57,745 bases of DNA. It comes from a virus. Below the pieces are notes generated by a model. It was not told where the DNA came from and searched no databases. It was given only the letters and a program-made list of their open reading frames with translations. This document shows, in pieces, positions 45,001 through 53,169 of this stretch (its first letter is position 1; every line of letters starts with the position of its first letter). The position numbers and the translations under genes were made by a program. The stretch lies in the IMG/VR virus record IMGVR_UViG_3300009506_000036, positions 1 to 57,745 of that record; one strand, given 5' to 3'.

Positions 45001-46896
45001 CAGGTGGGCAACATCCTTGAACCCTGCGATGACCCCCTCGACCATTGCTCCCAGGATCTCAGCCGTGGTCCCTAGAGCCCTTCCAAGAGCATCTGCGGCT
45101 GCAGCCAGGTCGGTGACGTTGAGCACCTTGCGGAGACGTTGAGCCTCCGCGACGGCCCTGCGCATGCCGTCGAAGATCGCTGTGACGACTACCAGCGCTT
45201 TGGGGTTGATGGTGATTCCTGTATCCTCGATCTCGACCAGCGAGTTCAGGATATCGGAGAGCAGATCTTTCAACTCCATGAAGAAGTCGGAGCTGCCCTG
45301 CCGCAGCAACTCGTTGATCGCATCACCGAGGCGAGCAATGATCGCATTGTACAGCGAGAGCGCTTCTTTGCCTGCCTCGGTGAATGCTCTGAATCTGTCG
45401 TTCAAGAACTCGGCAAGGACTCCCATCTCCTTGGCGTTCTTGATGTCAGCGTTAGTGATCCCCAGAACAGCCGCGATGCGTGTGGTTCGTAGCTGGATGG
45501 TGCCTTGAAGGATCGAGCGGATCTCTTCGGCAAGTTGGTTTTGGGCTAGACCGATTGCAGCGGCTGCCTGGGAGATCTGGATAGTGAAGTTACGAATCTG
45601 GTCGACATCGAGACCGGCAGCGATCCCGGGCCCGAGGGCGATCTGATACGTATCAACCAACTGACGGAAGGTAGCGACAGTTGTGAGGGCGTCCTTTCTG
45701 AGGAGCGCGATCTGGCGGCGCGATTCCTTGATTGCCAAGGCCAGTTGATCTTGGGCATTGGCGGCACCACCGATGGCGGTTCTGACCTCGCCGGTAGCTG
45801 TGATCAGTGAAGCAATACCAAGGATGCTCTGCTCGATAGCAGCATTGTACTTGACAGCTCCAGCGATCAAGGCATTGAACGCCTGGATCACCTTCCTGAC
45901 AATCAGGAAGGCTGCGAAGATGCCGATGAGCCGTCTGAAGGTGAAGAAGACCCGGTTGGCTCCAGTACGTGCTCGGTGGAATACTTGAGTCAGTGTGGAC
46001 ATGCTGGAGCGCAGCGTGGCGGCATGCTGCGACATCTTGGCCATGTACTGACTGGACCTGTTCGTGCTCTGGTTGAACTTCTGGAAGAACGGATCTGCCG
46101 CCTTCATCTGGTCGACCATCTCTTTCACTTGAGCAGCGTGCTTGGCGGCAGCGAATCGTGTCGCTGCTTCCTGCTCTGTGGTCAACCCAGTCGGTCCTCT
46201 TCCTTGTTGTTGGAGTAACTGCTCCTTGGTCTGCTTCGCCTCGGCGGCAGCGATCTGTCGCTGCACGGCTAGTTGTGCAGTGAGTGTTTGTAGCTCTTTG
46301 TTGTTGAGAAGGGCCTGTTCTTTGGTCAGAGCGTTCTGAGCTTCTAGCACCTTCAGCTCAGCCAGCCGTTCAGGCTTGAGCCCGGTCTGTAAGTCTCTTC
46401 CCTGCGCTGATAACTTCTTCGCTACTGCGAGCTTCTGGTAGCCTGAGGAGATCTTCCTGACTACAGCAAGTTCTGTGACGAGGTTGCGAAGCTCCTTGTT
46501 CTGCAGACGAGCACGAGCTGCGGCCAGGCTCTTCTGTAGCTTGAGACGCTCTTGCTCTACGACGGTCAGCTCTTTGGTGACCTTCGCTTCCTGTTGTTTA
46601 CTAGCTACTGCCTTCTTGTGTTCCTTGTTCGCTTCTCTCTGTGCAGTCACGCTCTTGTTGAGCGCCTTGGTAGCTCTGACAGAGGCTTCAGCACCCTCCA
46701 CGGTGACTTTCGCCAGGTCGCGGAGGGTGTTCTTGAGTTGACGGGCTCCTGTACCTAGACGGCTGACATCCTCGCGGAAGGCCCTGAAGGATCTACGACT
46801 CTTGAGCAGGCCACGACGGAATTCATCGAGACCCTGAATCGCTTTCTCTGATTCAAGTTCGATTTTGTACCGTAGTGAACCCTGGTCAACAGCCAT
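42019..46896 (-). CDS. Tape measure protein
   Basis: 1625 residues, the longest gene, at the usual place after the assembly chaperones. The first 300 residues are coiled coil (repeats of AxKxLxKxxxA type). Then come hydrophobic stretches (LIGIFAAFLIVRKVIQAFNA, about 335; a long Ala/Val/Ile-rich stretch about 690-780), more coiled coil (about 950-1300), and a C-terminal hydrophobic and Gly/Ser part with SPSQSHMRQGSQSFAGGG. By the 0.15 nm-per-residue rule of thumb the tail would be about 240 nm; that figure is an estimate. Confidence 0.93.
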   Translation of the reverse strand: MAVDQGSLRYKIELESEKAIQGLDEFRRGLLKSRRSFRAFREDVSRLGTGARQLKNTLRDLAKVTVEGAEASVRATKALNKSVTAQREANKEHKKAVASKQQEAKVTKELTVVEQERLKLQKSLAAARARLQNKELRNLVTELAVVRKISSGYQKLAVAKKLSAQGRDLQTGLKPERLAELKVLEAQNALTKEQALLNNKELQTLTAQLAVQRQIAAAEAKQTKEQLLQQQGRGPTGLTTEQEAATRFAAAKHAAQVKEMVDQMKAADPFFQKFNQSTNRSSQYMAKMSQHAATLRSSMSTLTQVFHRARTGANRVFFTFRRLIGIFAAFLIVRKVIQAFNALIAGAVKYNAAIEQSILGIASLITATGEVRTAIGGAANAQDQLALAIKESRRQIALLRKDALTTVATFRQLVDTYQIALGPGIAAGLDVDQIRNFTIQISQAAAAIGLAQNQLAEEIRSILQGTIQLRTTRIAAVLGITNADIKNAKEMGVLAEFLNDRFRAFTEAGKEALSLYNAIIARLGDAINELLRQGSSDFFMELKDLLSDILNSLVEIEDTGITINPKALVVVTAIFDGMRRAVAEAQRLRKVLNVTDLAAAADALGRALGTTAEILGAMVEGVIAGFKDVAHLIEPIAEGLSEALPEIDLQDFVRTLTEALVVITAMKAALGGVLGIVFFILTPVTKLVGLFTALIPVITSVFGLLSSAVGAIATMSVGTAGLIATMAGVVVAAALIGKEIIDILEDVTGVEIKFETWVKIIKVSLVAAFKLAAATLKVAFLTSMVPAKAAIKGLILLFRNGITAIALAAIKIAEIFGADVGDLVEKRLEALKKRTDDYTKETKKDAIELRDAYKELAEAAIEAATEVSVGVGKAMSENTDARTFDEMVADLKAKAKETLGTLLAGLKDSMSGFGEATKESKEEALDLVAALNQLPGIVSSGTRGIQGLAEQIQRLEASLRQTSAELQRSLDSIGLQGPTLEQRRIIAEEEFKLKEEARKIDLRLGEVEKQKLDIKLQALRAQKNISDLNKRDRALAEQGLSAGIAMLSLQDRLNAATQRLENTRALIIQAQRKGHTEALAQLKEDEIAQQKVVGTLSTAYAKVRDEVEYVNETFKQFSDTSADIPKLILERIKLLGLEKSVEQDIVSLLTQRSELENIIAKRTLDRIRVVGAERRFEAKQNLRVLSAELAAERSLYEYSSALTIDIKGKELAEARAQLLVDVARRNVIKETLNSQIEGNAKILAAAKALHLPLAEQDQLRSDQLLQENEIRKELELQEEVLKRQAAFAEEARRRKEEPISFGLETGAAEFSQAALDDFERFVEMGKTAIQGFADFISSSIADAFDPSSDTTIAERFQQFLAMLSNMIIEYLVNKAIGAVLASLIDEGPKDPGPELLLAAAALSGAGTTLTTAAGSLAGASGPWYVVSIMIGLAATKLSAAAALLLAANSIGAASGGVGGGATGRAITRQGYSPSQSHMRQGSQSFAGGGRIRSSSSPKYDRPAGIDPRDTEPIWARVGEWVISPEAVAKYGNAFMDLLNRGLIDPMLARGISGARRSFNVSKPRQRSFATGGAVRDTNRANGNEQVTRAVLVADEATFERLLAAGSSAQLRWIENYSDEIRTLIS

Positions 46897-47153
46897 CAGA
46901 ATCCTCCACCGACTCTCTTGAGGAACTCGGCTTGATCATCGACGTGCTCGCCAGTGACAGGCGTCCATGCTTTGACCAGCTTTTTCATGGTCTTCTGCTC
47001 ACCCTGGGCCGCGATCATTGCTGTCCAGGCGTCTTCTGTCTTATCTCGGTACTTGAGTCGTAGCACGCTCTCTACAGCGGCGTTGAACCGGGCCATGTCC
47101 AGGTCAAGGACGAAGCCCAGCTCAAAGCCGCTAGAGAGGAGCAGTGTGGTCAT
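46896..47153 (-). CDS. Tail assembly chaperone-like protein, second frame
   Basis: 85 residues: a hydrophobic start (TLLLSSGFELGFVLDLDMAR) and a helical body with EDAWTAMIAAQGEQKTMKK. It lies between the first chaperone-like gene and the tape measure, whose ATG overlaps its TGA. In lambda-type phages the second chaperone is a frameshift product; here it has its own ATG with a weak ribosome site, 11 bases after the first gene's stop. Confidence 0.66.
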   Translation of the reverse strand: MTTLLLSSGFELGFVLDLDMARFNAAVESVLRLKYRDKTEDAWTAMIAAQGEQKTMKKLVKAWTPVTGEHVDDQAEFLKRVGGGF

Positions 47154-47164
47154 GTCCTGGAGAT

Positions 47165-47821
47165 CTAGCCAGGGGTCTGAAACGGGTTGGGAGGCCCGCT
47201 CTCGGGACTTTCGGTGGGTAACTCGGTCTGGGTCTGGTCCTCGTCTTGCTGGTTTCTCGGGGCCTCCAGAGCTTCCTCCAGCTTCGCTGAGAAAGTCTCC
47301 GAGACCCGATCTGCCAAAGGGCCCAGTGTCTTGAGGTTGGCCTTGGCCACACCAACGAGGAACTGTGAGAGGGTACCTGTATCGACACCCTTGGAATCGA
47401 TGAACTCGTTGATGTCCCTCTCGGTTGGATTACGGGGGAAGAGATCCCTGCAGGCATCGAAGATGATCTTGATCACCAGGTGCAGGTTGGCCTCCTGTGA
47501 CATCGAATCGATCAGGAGATCGATGGCGCGTTCCTTCTTGTTGAGAAGGGCTTCCATCGTGTCCAGGGGCACAGCACGTTGGATGGTCTCTGTACCTGCT
47601 TCTCCGGTCTTCGGATCGCTGAAGTCTCTGTAGATGGATTCGGAGTCGCTCTTCTTGCTCCTGAGCAGGATGGATAGCGCTTGGGACAGCGGTCTGCTGA
47701 TGCTTCGAAGCTGTAGGATCATGCGCGGCGACATCTGGTAGAACATGATGTTCTGTCCACGCACTTGGTGTTCGACACCTGAAGGAGCATCGAGGAAGGT
47801 GATTTTGTCTTGCCAGGTCAT
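47165..47821 (-). CDS. Tail assembly chaperone-like protein
   Basis: 218 residues: N-terminal beta segment (TFLDAPSGVEHQVRGQNIMF), helical core (MILQLRSISRPLSQALSILL; ALLNKKERAIDLLIDSMS) and a disordered C-terminus (NQQDEDQTQTELPTESPESG). The position after the tail tube gene and before the tape measure matches the G-type chaperone that coats the tape measure. The frame of the next gene is open through the end of this one, so a -1 frameshift could join them. Confidence 0.72.
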   Translation of the reverse strand: MTWQDKITFLDAPSGVEHQVRGQNIMFYQMSPRMILQLRSISRPLSQALSILLRSKKSDSESIYRDFSDPKTGEAGTETIQRAVPLDTMEALLNKKERAIDLLIDSMSQEANLHLVIKIIFDACRDLFPRNPTERDINEFIDSKGVDTGTLSQFLVGVAKANLKTLGPLADRVSETFSAKLEEALEAPRNQQDEDQTQTELPTESPESGPPNPFQTPG

Positions 47822-47845
47822 GTGTGAGGTTTGCCTTGTGAAAGA

Positions 47846-47878
47846 GGGCCCCCCGCCTCGTGAAGGGACGAGGGGCCC
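47846..47878 (-). terminator. Terminator after the tail tube gene
   Basis: GGGCCCC-TCGT pairs with ACGA-GG-GGGGCCC around CCCTTC, with a small bulge, and TCTTTC follows on the minus strand. It lies 17 bases past the tail-tube stop and would separate a highly expressed tube transcript from the chaperone and tape measure genes. Confidence 0.7.
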
Positions 47879-47895
47879 AACGTAGAGCCCGAGAA

Positions 47896-48738
47896 TCAGG
47901 CGTGGCTGTGGGTACGGATGGTGACCGTGGGAGAGTTGGTGTCGATGGTGGTGTTCCGCTCGGCAACCCCGGTCATGCTCATCTGGGTGTACTCGTCGGA
48001 GATGAGTCCGAAATCGCCCTCGGCCTTGAGGGAGACCTGGTGGAACTCGTACTCCGTCTGGTGATCGGAGTCGGCGGGGTTCTCGGAAATGAACTTCAGA
48101 GCCCCGGACACCGTGGTGGAAGTGAGGCCTCGCATCTCGTCGGGAGTCGTGTCGGCACCGGCGTTGGCTGCGATGTCCACGTCGATGGTACCTGGAGTGT
48201 CCAGGTTGCCACCAGCGATGATGAAGATCCTGCCCATCACCTGGTCGGCGATGAAGTCAGTACCGGCGACCGACCCGGAGACCGAGATGGTACCGCAGTC
48301 GTAGATACGGTTGGCCGACGCGTTCGATGCAGGAGCACCACCAGCGTTTTGGTACAGGTCGTACCAGCGACCTCCATCGGTCACTGTCACGTTACTGGAT
48401 CCTGTGATGCCAGCCGTCGCAGCGGTGTTGGCGTGCGCCGCCGTTTCGCCCGAGAAGAACAGGGCCATGTTGTCGAAGTTGATCTCGTCGAGAGTCAGCG
48501 ACAACGTGGCCTTCTGCGAGATGGTGACTTCCTTGTCGGTGACCTTCAGCCCCGTCTGGGAACTCTGGTGCTCCAGGGTTTCGGACTCCATGGAGACTGA
48601 GAACTCCGGCGCGTTGCCCAGGAAGCGAAAGGCACCAGGGACACCGGTAGTGCTGTCGATGGTTGCGAAGTAGACCTTGCCCCGCCCGATGTTGTAGTCG
48701 AGCGTGTTGGCTTGTCCGGTGAGGTTGATTCCAGCCAT
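47896..48738 (-). CDS. Major tail tube protein
   Basis: 280 residues. It has NIGRGKVYFATIDSTTGVPG and FRFLGNAPEFSVSMESETLE at the N-terminus, KATLSLTLDEINFDNMALFF in the middle, and beta strands throughout; this is the pattern of a family of siphophage major tail proteins. The position after the tail-terminator-type gene, directly before the chaperones, fits, as does the strong terminator that follows. It forms the tail tube as hexamer rings. Confidence 0.86.
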   Translation of the reverse strand: MAGINLTGQANTLDYNIGRGKVYFATIDSTTGVPGAFRFLGNAPEFSVSMESETLEHQSSQTGLKVTDKEVTISQKATLSLTLDEINFDNMALFFSGETAAHANTAATAGITGSSNVTVTDGGRWYDLYQNAGGAPASNASANRIYDCGTISVSGSVAGTDFIADQVMGRIFIIAGGNLDTPGTIDVDIAANAGADTTPDEMRGLTSTTVSGALKFISENPADSDHQTEYEFHQVSLKAEGDFGLISDEYTQMSMTGVAERNTTIDTNSPTVTIRTHSHA

Positions 48739-48768
48739 TGGATGTTACTCCAGTTAGTGAGAAAGGGT

Positions 48769-49893
48769 TCAGACCGGACTCAGGTCTGCCTCGAATGTCA
48801 TTGTCACCCGAGATCCGGAAGACGAGTTCTGTTGAGGAGGATGCTCATATCGCACGTCGCGGAACCGTAGACGAACAGAACCGAGATCGTTGTCGACATC
48901 AGCGGCGAGGTTGATGGGGCTCTCCAAGATGTCGCACTCGAAGGGCTCCACGGTAACTGTCTCCGAGAATTGCAAGAGCACCTCCCAGGTCCAGTTGTGC
49001 TTTTCGTCCCTGTCGAACTGACGGTTGCGACGAGGAAGACCCATCAGGGCAGTGGTCTCGGTGATCAGAATGACCGTAGGGCGTACGGCTTGATCATCGG
49101 AAGCAGCGATCAGTTGCCCTGTGTTTGAGTCAACTCGCGCAGGCAGGAACAAGCCTACGTCAACACGCTCACGAAGAGCATCGTTGACGCGCTTCTTCTG
49201 AGTTCTGATGACTTGACCGGCGACCACGAGAACAGGGGGTAGATGGATGTAGTAGTGAAGGACGAAGGGGATGACGATTTCGATCGATCCCACTCCGACT
49301 TGAGGTTCGTAGAGAGCAAGGCCATACTGCAGCAGTGGGGCATCAACGTCTACAGGGACGACCGCTGTAATGTCGGGAGTTTTGAGGTTCAGCACCTCGT
49401 GTAGCATGGCCGGTGCTACATCTATCACAACCCCCACTGTCGGATCGTAGAGCATGACCTCGACGCTGATCACGCGAGCGGTGAGGTTTATCGCTACACC
49501 GACCTCGGCGTCGTAGAGAACAAGCTCTGTGTGGAGCGTTGTTGGTTGCTCGTTGACGGAGCTTCCAACGATCACATCGTACAGTGTTGCTACCTGGTGG
49601 AAGAGCGGGGCATCCAGGTTGACAGCTGCTGTGACAACTGGAGCAAACAGCTCCATTCTGATCGGTAGGGTGTTGGGGAACAGCTCAATCCCAACACCCA
49701 CCTGGGGTACCAACAGCGAGACAGTTACACTGAGCAGCCCAGGTGTCTCATCGATCCCGACACCAACCTGAGGAGCATGCAGCGTGAGGGTTACACTGAG
49801 TAGCTCGGGTGTTACCTCAACAGGAACGCCAGACTGGGAAGCTCCGATGTCCCAGCCATTGGTTTGTGCTGCTCCGATGCTCCATGCCATCAC
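48769..49893 (-). CDS. Virion protein with eight 22-residue repeats and a tail-terminator-like domain
   Basis: 374 residues from a GTG at 49893 (GTGA overlap) or the ATG three bases later. Residues about 30-210 consist of eight repeats of 22 residues with consensus LL-x-V-x-L-x-LY-x-P-x-VGV-x-I, each ending in a short loop with Pro. The C-terminal domain (about 235-374) has RERVDVGLFLPAR, HNWTWEVLLQFSETV and RVTMTFEADLSPV, an alpha/beta shape like tail-completion or tail-terminator proteins, and it stands just before the tail tube gene. Repeats may form an extended beta structure on the neck or tail. Confidence 0.76.
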   Translation of the reverse strand: MMAWSIGAAQTNGWDIGASQSGVPVEVTPELLSVTLTLHAPQVGVGIDETPGLLSVTVSLLVPQVGVGIELFPNTLPIRMELFAPVVTAAVNLDAPLFHQVATLYDVIVGSSVNEQPTTLHTELVLYDAEVGVAINLTARVISVEVMLYDPTVGVVIDVAPAMLHEVLNLKTPDITAVVPVDVDAPLLQYGLALYEPQVGVGSIEIVIPFVLHYYIHLPPVLVVAGQVIRTQKKRVNDALRERVDVGLFLPARVDSNTGQLIAASDDQAVRPTVILITETTALMGLPRRNRQFDRDEKHNWTWEVLLQFSETVTVEPFECDILESPINLAADVDNDLGSVRLRFRDVRYEHPPQQNSSSGSRVTMTFEADLSPV

Positions 49894-51239
49894 GCACCAT
49901 ACCCGAATCCAGCCTTGAAGCAGGCTGCACCACCACCGGCGGTGTTGTTCAGCCTGTAGTCGTGATTAGTGGAGTCAACGTAAGGATCAACACTGGAGCC
50001 AAGCGTTACAGAGTGCGGGCCGACCGTGATGTTCTGTGTTTGACCAGAGGTATTGGCGAAAGATCCTGCTCCATACGCGTTGTAGTCGTTCCAGAGAGCC
50101 AGGTCAGCTCCACTGGAGGACGACATCGACATGCCGTAGCCTCCGTTCCTGGTGAAGATGTTGTTGAAGCACTGGCATCTCCAGGAATCAGCCAAGGTGC
50201 CGATGAAGTAGACACCGTGGCTACCGTTGTTGTCCAGTACGTTGTTCTGAATGACTACGTTGTGGCTGATGTACTGATCAACGACTTCGATACCGGTAGC
50301 GTAGCAACCCCACACCCTGTTGCTGACGATGGTGAGGCCACACAAACCGTTGGAGTTCTGAATGTAGATGCCCTTACCATTAGAGGACGATCCTGCAACC
50401 CCACACTCGTGGATGTTGCAATCAGCGATCAGAACAGAAGAACGTGCTCTGAGCCATAGCCCTTGGTTGTACGTGGATTTGATGTCGCAACTGATGATCT
50501 TGCCATAGACAGAGGCAGCTCCAGTTACGAATCTTCCAGACGCTACGAAAGAACAGTTGTCGATATCTACGTACGACGAGCCTGCAGCTGCGACTACTGC
50601 CGAGGCTGAGTTTGATACACTGGTAGTGTTTTCGAAGGCGATGCCACTGATCTTGAGCATCGAACCTGTCGGCAGGTTGATAGCCTCGACATCACCAGTC
50701 CAGGTGATCTTCGGGGTAGCCCCGGCAGCTGCTATCAACTCTTGAGGACCGTTGGTCAAGAACCCACCAACAGCGTGTGTGGATGTGAGCGTGTTCGTAC
50801 CAGTGAGAGTGTACGTGCTTCCAGTCCCTTCTAGCTCGAATCTCCAGCCTTCTGATTGGTCTTGCAGATCTTGGTTGGAGCTGTCTGCTGAAAGCGTCTG
50901 GCGCTTGCCCCCGATCCCCCATGCTGAAGCGCTGAGACCTGAAGCACCGATAGCGTCGGCTAGTGATAGACCAGTGCAGGTAGACACACCTCCTGTGAAC
51001 GAGGTGATCCTGAATAGGTGACGCTCACCTGATGTGCCGGCGACGTAGATGATGTCACTTCCATCATTGGCGACACCAGTCAGGTCGATGGTGCTGCTGA
51101 AGGTCATCGTTCCTGTACCACTCGTGCCACTCACAGTCGCTCCCGTAGAGGAGTTCGTGTGGGCTGTGGTGGGTGCATTGGACCCAGAGTTTGAGTCCGA
51201 TCCACCACTGGCGTCGTAGTACAGGGTGGTGAGCACCAT
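49890..51239 (-). CDS. Parallel beta-helix (pectate-lyase-like) virion protein
   Basis: 449 residues. From about residue 200, short strands repeat with Asn/Ser turns: SYVDIDNCSFVASGR, GKIISCDIKSTYNQG, VLIADCNIHECGVAGS, LTIVSNRVWGCYATGIEV, VVIQNNVLDNNGSHGVYFIG. This is the right-handed parallel beta-helix pattern of phage glycan-binding or -degrading spikes. The start LYYDASGGSDSNSGS is also typical of these proteins. It lies between head-tail genes and tail tube gene rather than at the tail tip, so it may decorate the neck. No clear catalytic triad visible. Confidence 0.8.
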   Translation of the reverse strand: MVLTTLYYDASGGSDSNSGSNAPTTAHTNSSTGATVSGTSGTGTMTFSSTIDLTGVANDGSDIIYVAGTSGERHLFRITSFTGGVSTCTGLSLADAIGASGLSASAWGIGGKRQTLSADSSNQDLQDQSEGWRFELEGTGSTYTLTGTNTLTSTHAVGGFLTNGPQELIAAAGATPKITWTGDVEAINLPTGSMLKISGIAFENTTSVSNSASAVVAAAGSSYVDIDNCSFVASGRFVTGAASVYGKIISCDIKSTYNQGLWLRARSSVLIADCNIHECGVAGSSSNGKGIYIQNSNGLCGLTIVSNRVWGCYATGIEVVDQYISHNVVIQNNVLDNNGSHGVYFIGTLADSWRCQCFNNIFTRNGGYGMSMSSSSGADLALWNDYNAYGAGSFANTSGQTQNITVGPHSVTLGSSVDPYVDSTNHDYRLNNTAGGGAACFKAGFGYGA

Positions 51240-51242
51240 GGC

Positions 51243-51569
51243 TCAGGAGATGCTCAGCGGGTTCCTGGTCCTGGACAGTGCTCTAGTAACAGCAGTCAGC
51301 GTGCTGCCAGAGGTAGCGCTGTTGATCGTCACTAGGAGAGCGATGATGAGCTTCAGCTCGGCCTGGGTGAGAGTCATGCGACCATCACTCTCGGAGCCGT
51401 CCATGATCCTGTCGTCAGGATCCCAGGAGTTCACCACTGTCTGGAACTCTGCCACATACTGAGGAGACGCGATGAGGATGGCCTGCAGCAGACCACCGAT
51501 GACCTCGCAGAGAGGGCGAATAGTGCTGTTCACGAACTCCGCGAGGTTTTCGTTGGTACGGTCAACCAT
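51243..51569 (-). CDS. Small hypothetical virion-region protein
   Basis: 108 residues, helical. NENLAEFVNSTIRPLCEVIG followed by a hydrophobic stretch, an acidic middle (WDPDDRIMDGSESDGR) and a helix with LKLIIALLVTINSA. It may be an adaptor or small structural protein. The start lies two bases after the previous stop. No family recognised. Confidence 0.6.
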   Translation of the reverse strand: MVDRTNENLAEFVNSTIRPLCEVIGGLLQAILIASPQYVAEFQTVVNSWDPDDRIMDGSESDGRMTLTQAELKLIIALLVTINSATSGSTLTAVTRALSRTRNPLSIS

Positions 51570-51571
51570 GA

Positions 51572-52000
51572 TCAGGCCTCAGCTTTGTCCAGGATCCCGT
51601 TGGAGTTCCAGGTGATCTTGAACTCGGTGTTGTTGGTGGACTTGTCGGCAGCGAAGTCGATGAAGGCGATCAACGGAGAGGTCCCCGGCGTACCCGTGTC
51701 CTTGTAGATGACGGCACCTCGGGCAGTAATGGTGGAAGCAGCCCACGCCACATCGTTGGCGTCGAGGACGGACTTGTCGTTGGCATCGTCCTTCGTCCAT
51801 GTCACTGAGGTCAGAGCCTGACCGCCTGCCGTGTAGCCAGTTCCAACTACCTCGTTCGTGATGTCATCGAAGTAGTCGTGCAGGTCACGATCGTAAGTGT
51901 ACGAGGAGGTAACGAGAGCAACCTTGATCGTGTCCGCAGAGAAATCGAAGTCGCCTTCCCCTTCGTAGTGGAAGAAGCTGTTGTAGAAACCGGAAGCCAT
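51572..52000 (-). CDS. Conserved-type phage structural protein
   Basis: 142 residues. KVALVTSSYTYDRDLHDYFD and VVGTGYTAGGQALTSVTW, then ITARGAVIYKDTGTPGTSPL and IAFIDFAADKSTNN, form a pattern I recall from a frequent phage virion protein of unknown function (a jelly-roll-like beta protein). Its place between capsid and tail tube genes suggests a head-neck or decorating protein. Confidence 0.76.
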   Translation of the reverse strand: MASGFYNSFFHYEGEGDFDFSADTIKVALVTSSYTYDRDLHDYFDDITNEVVGTGYTAGGQALTSVTWTKDDANDKSVLDANDVAWAASTITARGAVIYKDTGTPGTSPLIAFIDFAADKSTNNTEFKITWNSNGILDKAEA

Positions 52001-52004
52001 GAGA

Positions 52005-52610
52005 TTACCTCAGTGAGGGCCAGACAGTAGCCCCGATGTTGGGTGGTGCGGTGGAGGGTTCGAAGGTGGTTACTTGGATGCTGGTTTCACTTCCGATTTC
52101 TTCGGACCCAGCAAGAAGCTCAAGGTTGTTCGTGATCTCGTTTTGGATCCTGGTGATCTCCGCGTCGAGGAATGTATCCGGGGTCTCGGTGATACCGGCC
52201 TCGTCGTTTAGGATCTGTTGGACTCCGTTACCGTCGATGAAAGCAGAACGCATGCGGCGCATTAGCAGCATCTTCGTCCACAGTATCTCTGTGCTTGCTG
52301 CGAGCGCTCTGAGCACGCCGTCGTCATTGACCGGCTCGGCGTTGTACTCTATTGCCAGGAGGTAGTTGATGCGACGGACCTGAAGGCTGCGATAGAAGCC
52401 CAGACGAACGTCCAGCATGGCACGCCTGATGATCGCCTGGGCGTCGGAAGCAGAGGGGACTCCAGACAGCCTCAACTCCTCCAGCATGGTGTCCCAGGGC
52501 GTGTCTGTGCCCACGCCGACCACGAAGAGAGGGTTGGGTACCTCCAGCACCACCACAGGCGTGTAGAGCCTGACAGAGACGCTGAGTAGAGAGGCGCTGA
52601 AGTCGACCAT
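52005..52610 (-). CDS. Head-tail adaptor candidate with one 22-residue repeat
   Basis: 201 residues. Residues 8-29 (SLLSVSVRLYTPVVVLEV...) match the 22-residue repeat of the 48769-49893 gene. The rest is mostly helical (TMLEELRLSGVPSASDAQAI; LQVRRINYLLAIEYNAE; EILWTKMLLMRRMRSAF) in the way of connector-type proteins, and the position two genes after the capsid gene is where adaptors lie. Function inferred from order only. Confidence 0.66.
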   Translation of the reverse strand: MVDFSASLLSVSVRLYTPVVVLEVPNPLFVVGVGTDTPWDTMLEELRLSGVPSASDAQAIIRRAMLDVRLGFYRSLQVRRINYLLAIEYNAEPVNDDGVLRALAASTEILWTKMLLMRRMRSAFIDGNGVQQILNDEAGITETPDTFLDAEITRIQNEITNNLELLAGSEEIGSETSIQVTTFEPSTAPPNIGATVWPSLR

Positions 52611-52613
52611 CGA

Positions 52614-53090
52614 TCACTCCATCGGCTTGAAGTCTGCGGAGAGCTGAGCCCTGGCCTCCTCAGCGGTGGTGAACGGAGCGACCGAGGGATCGATCGCCAA
52701 GACCATGGCGTTCAGTTCGACTAAGCTGAGACTGGCCAGGCTGGAAAGTTCGTAGGGCCACTTCCCGTAAGACTGGCCGTCCGGGATCGGTGGGAGAGGC
52801 ACCCTGTTGGGCTGCTGCGGCTCCAGGGGAACGATCTCGGTAGGTGGGATGATCCCGGCCTCGGGTGGAATCACGTCGACCGGCGGCTTGGCCGGAGGCT
52901 GGATTTCGTTGATCCGCAAGGAGCGATCGATTACAGCGTCTTCGATGCAACCAGCGATCAGCCACTCCTTGATGTGATCTTCGGTGATGCTGTTGACACC
53001 AACACGGATGATGGTACCAGCCAGAAGATGCTTGCCAGCTACCACGATCGAGCGACCGTGGCAGATGACGTAGGACTTGGATTCGGTCAT
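52614..53090 (-). CDS. Hypothetical protein with Pro-rich linker, head-region
   Basis: 158 residues: a small N-terminal domain (KSYVICHGRSIVVAGKHLLA; ITEDHIKEWLIAGCIEDAV), a long Pro-rich linker (PPAKPPVDVIPPEAGIIPP) and a C-terminal helical part (LSSLASLSLVELNAMVLAID). This design of two small domains on a linker is common in phage accessory head proteins. It is the first gene after the capsid terminator. Confidence 0.62.
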   Translation of the reverse strand: MTESKSYVICHGRSIVVAGKHLLAGTIIRVGVNSITEDHIKEWLIAGCIEDAVIDRSLRINEIQPPAKPPVDVIPPEAGIIPPTEIVPLEPQQPNRVPLPPIPDGQSYGKWPYELSSLASLSLVELNAMVLAIDPSVAPFTTAEEARAQLSADFKPME

Positions 53091-53117
53091 GGGTTCTGTT
53101 TGTGAGGGGTTGAAGGA

Positions 53118-53149
53118 GGGGAGGGCCCATCCCGATACGGGCCCTCCCC
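53118..53149 (-). terminator. Terminator after the capsid gene
   Basis: A perfect 11-bp stem, GGGGAGGGCCC / GGGCCCTCCCC, with a 10-base loop lies 21 bases past the capsid stop; TTCAACCCC follows on the minus strand. It would limit read-through from capsid into the neck genes. Confidence 0.78.
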
Positions 53150-53169
53150 GTGGCGAAGCAGGGGATGGA

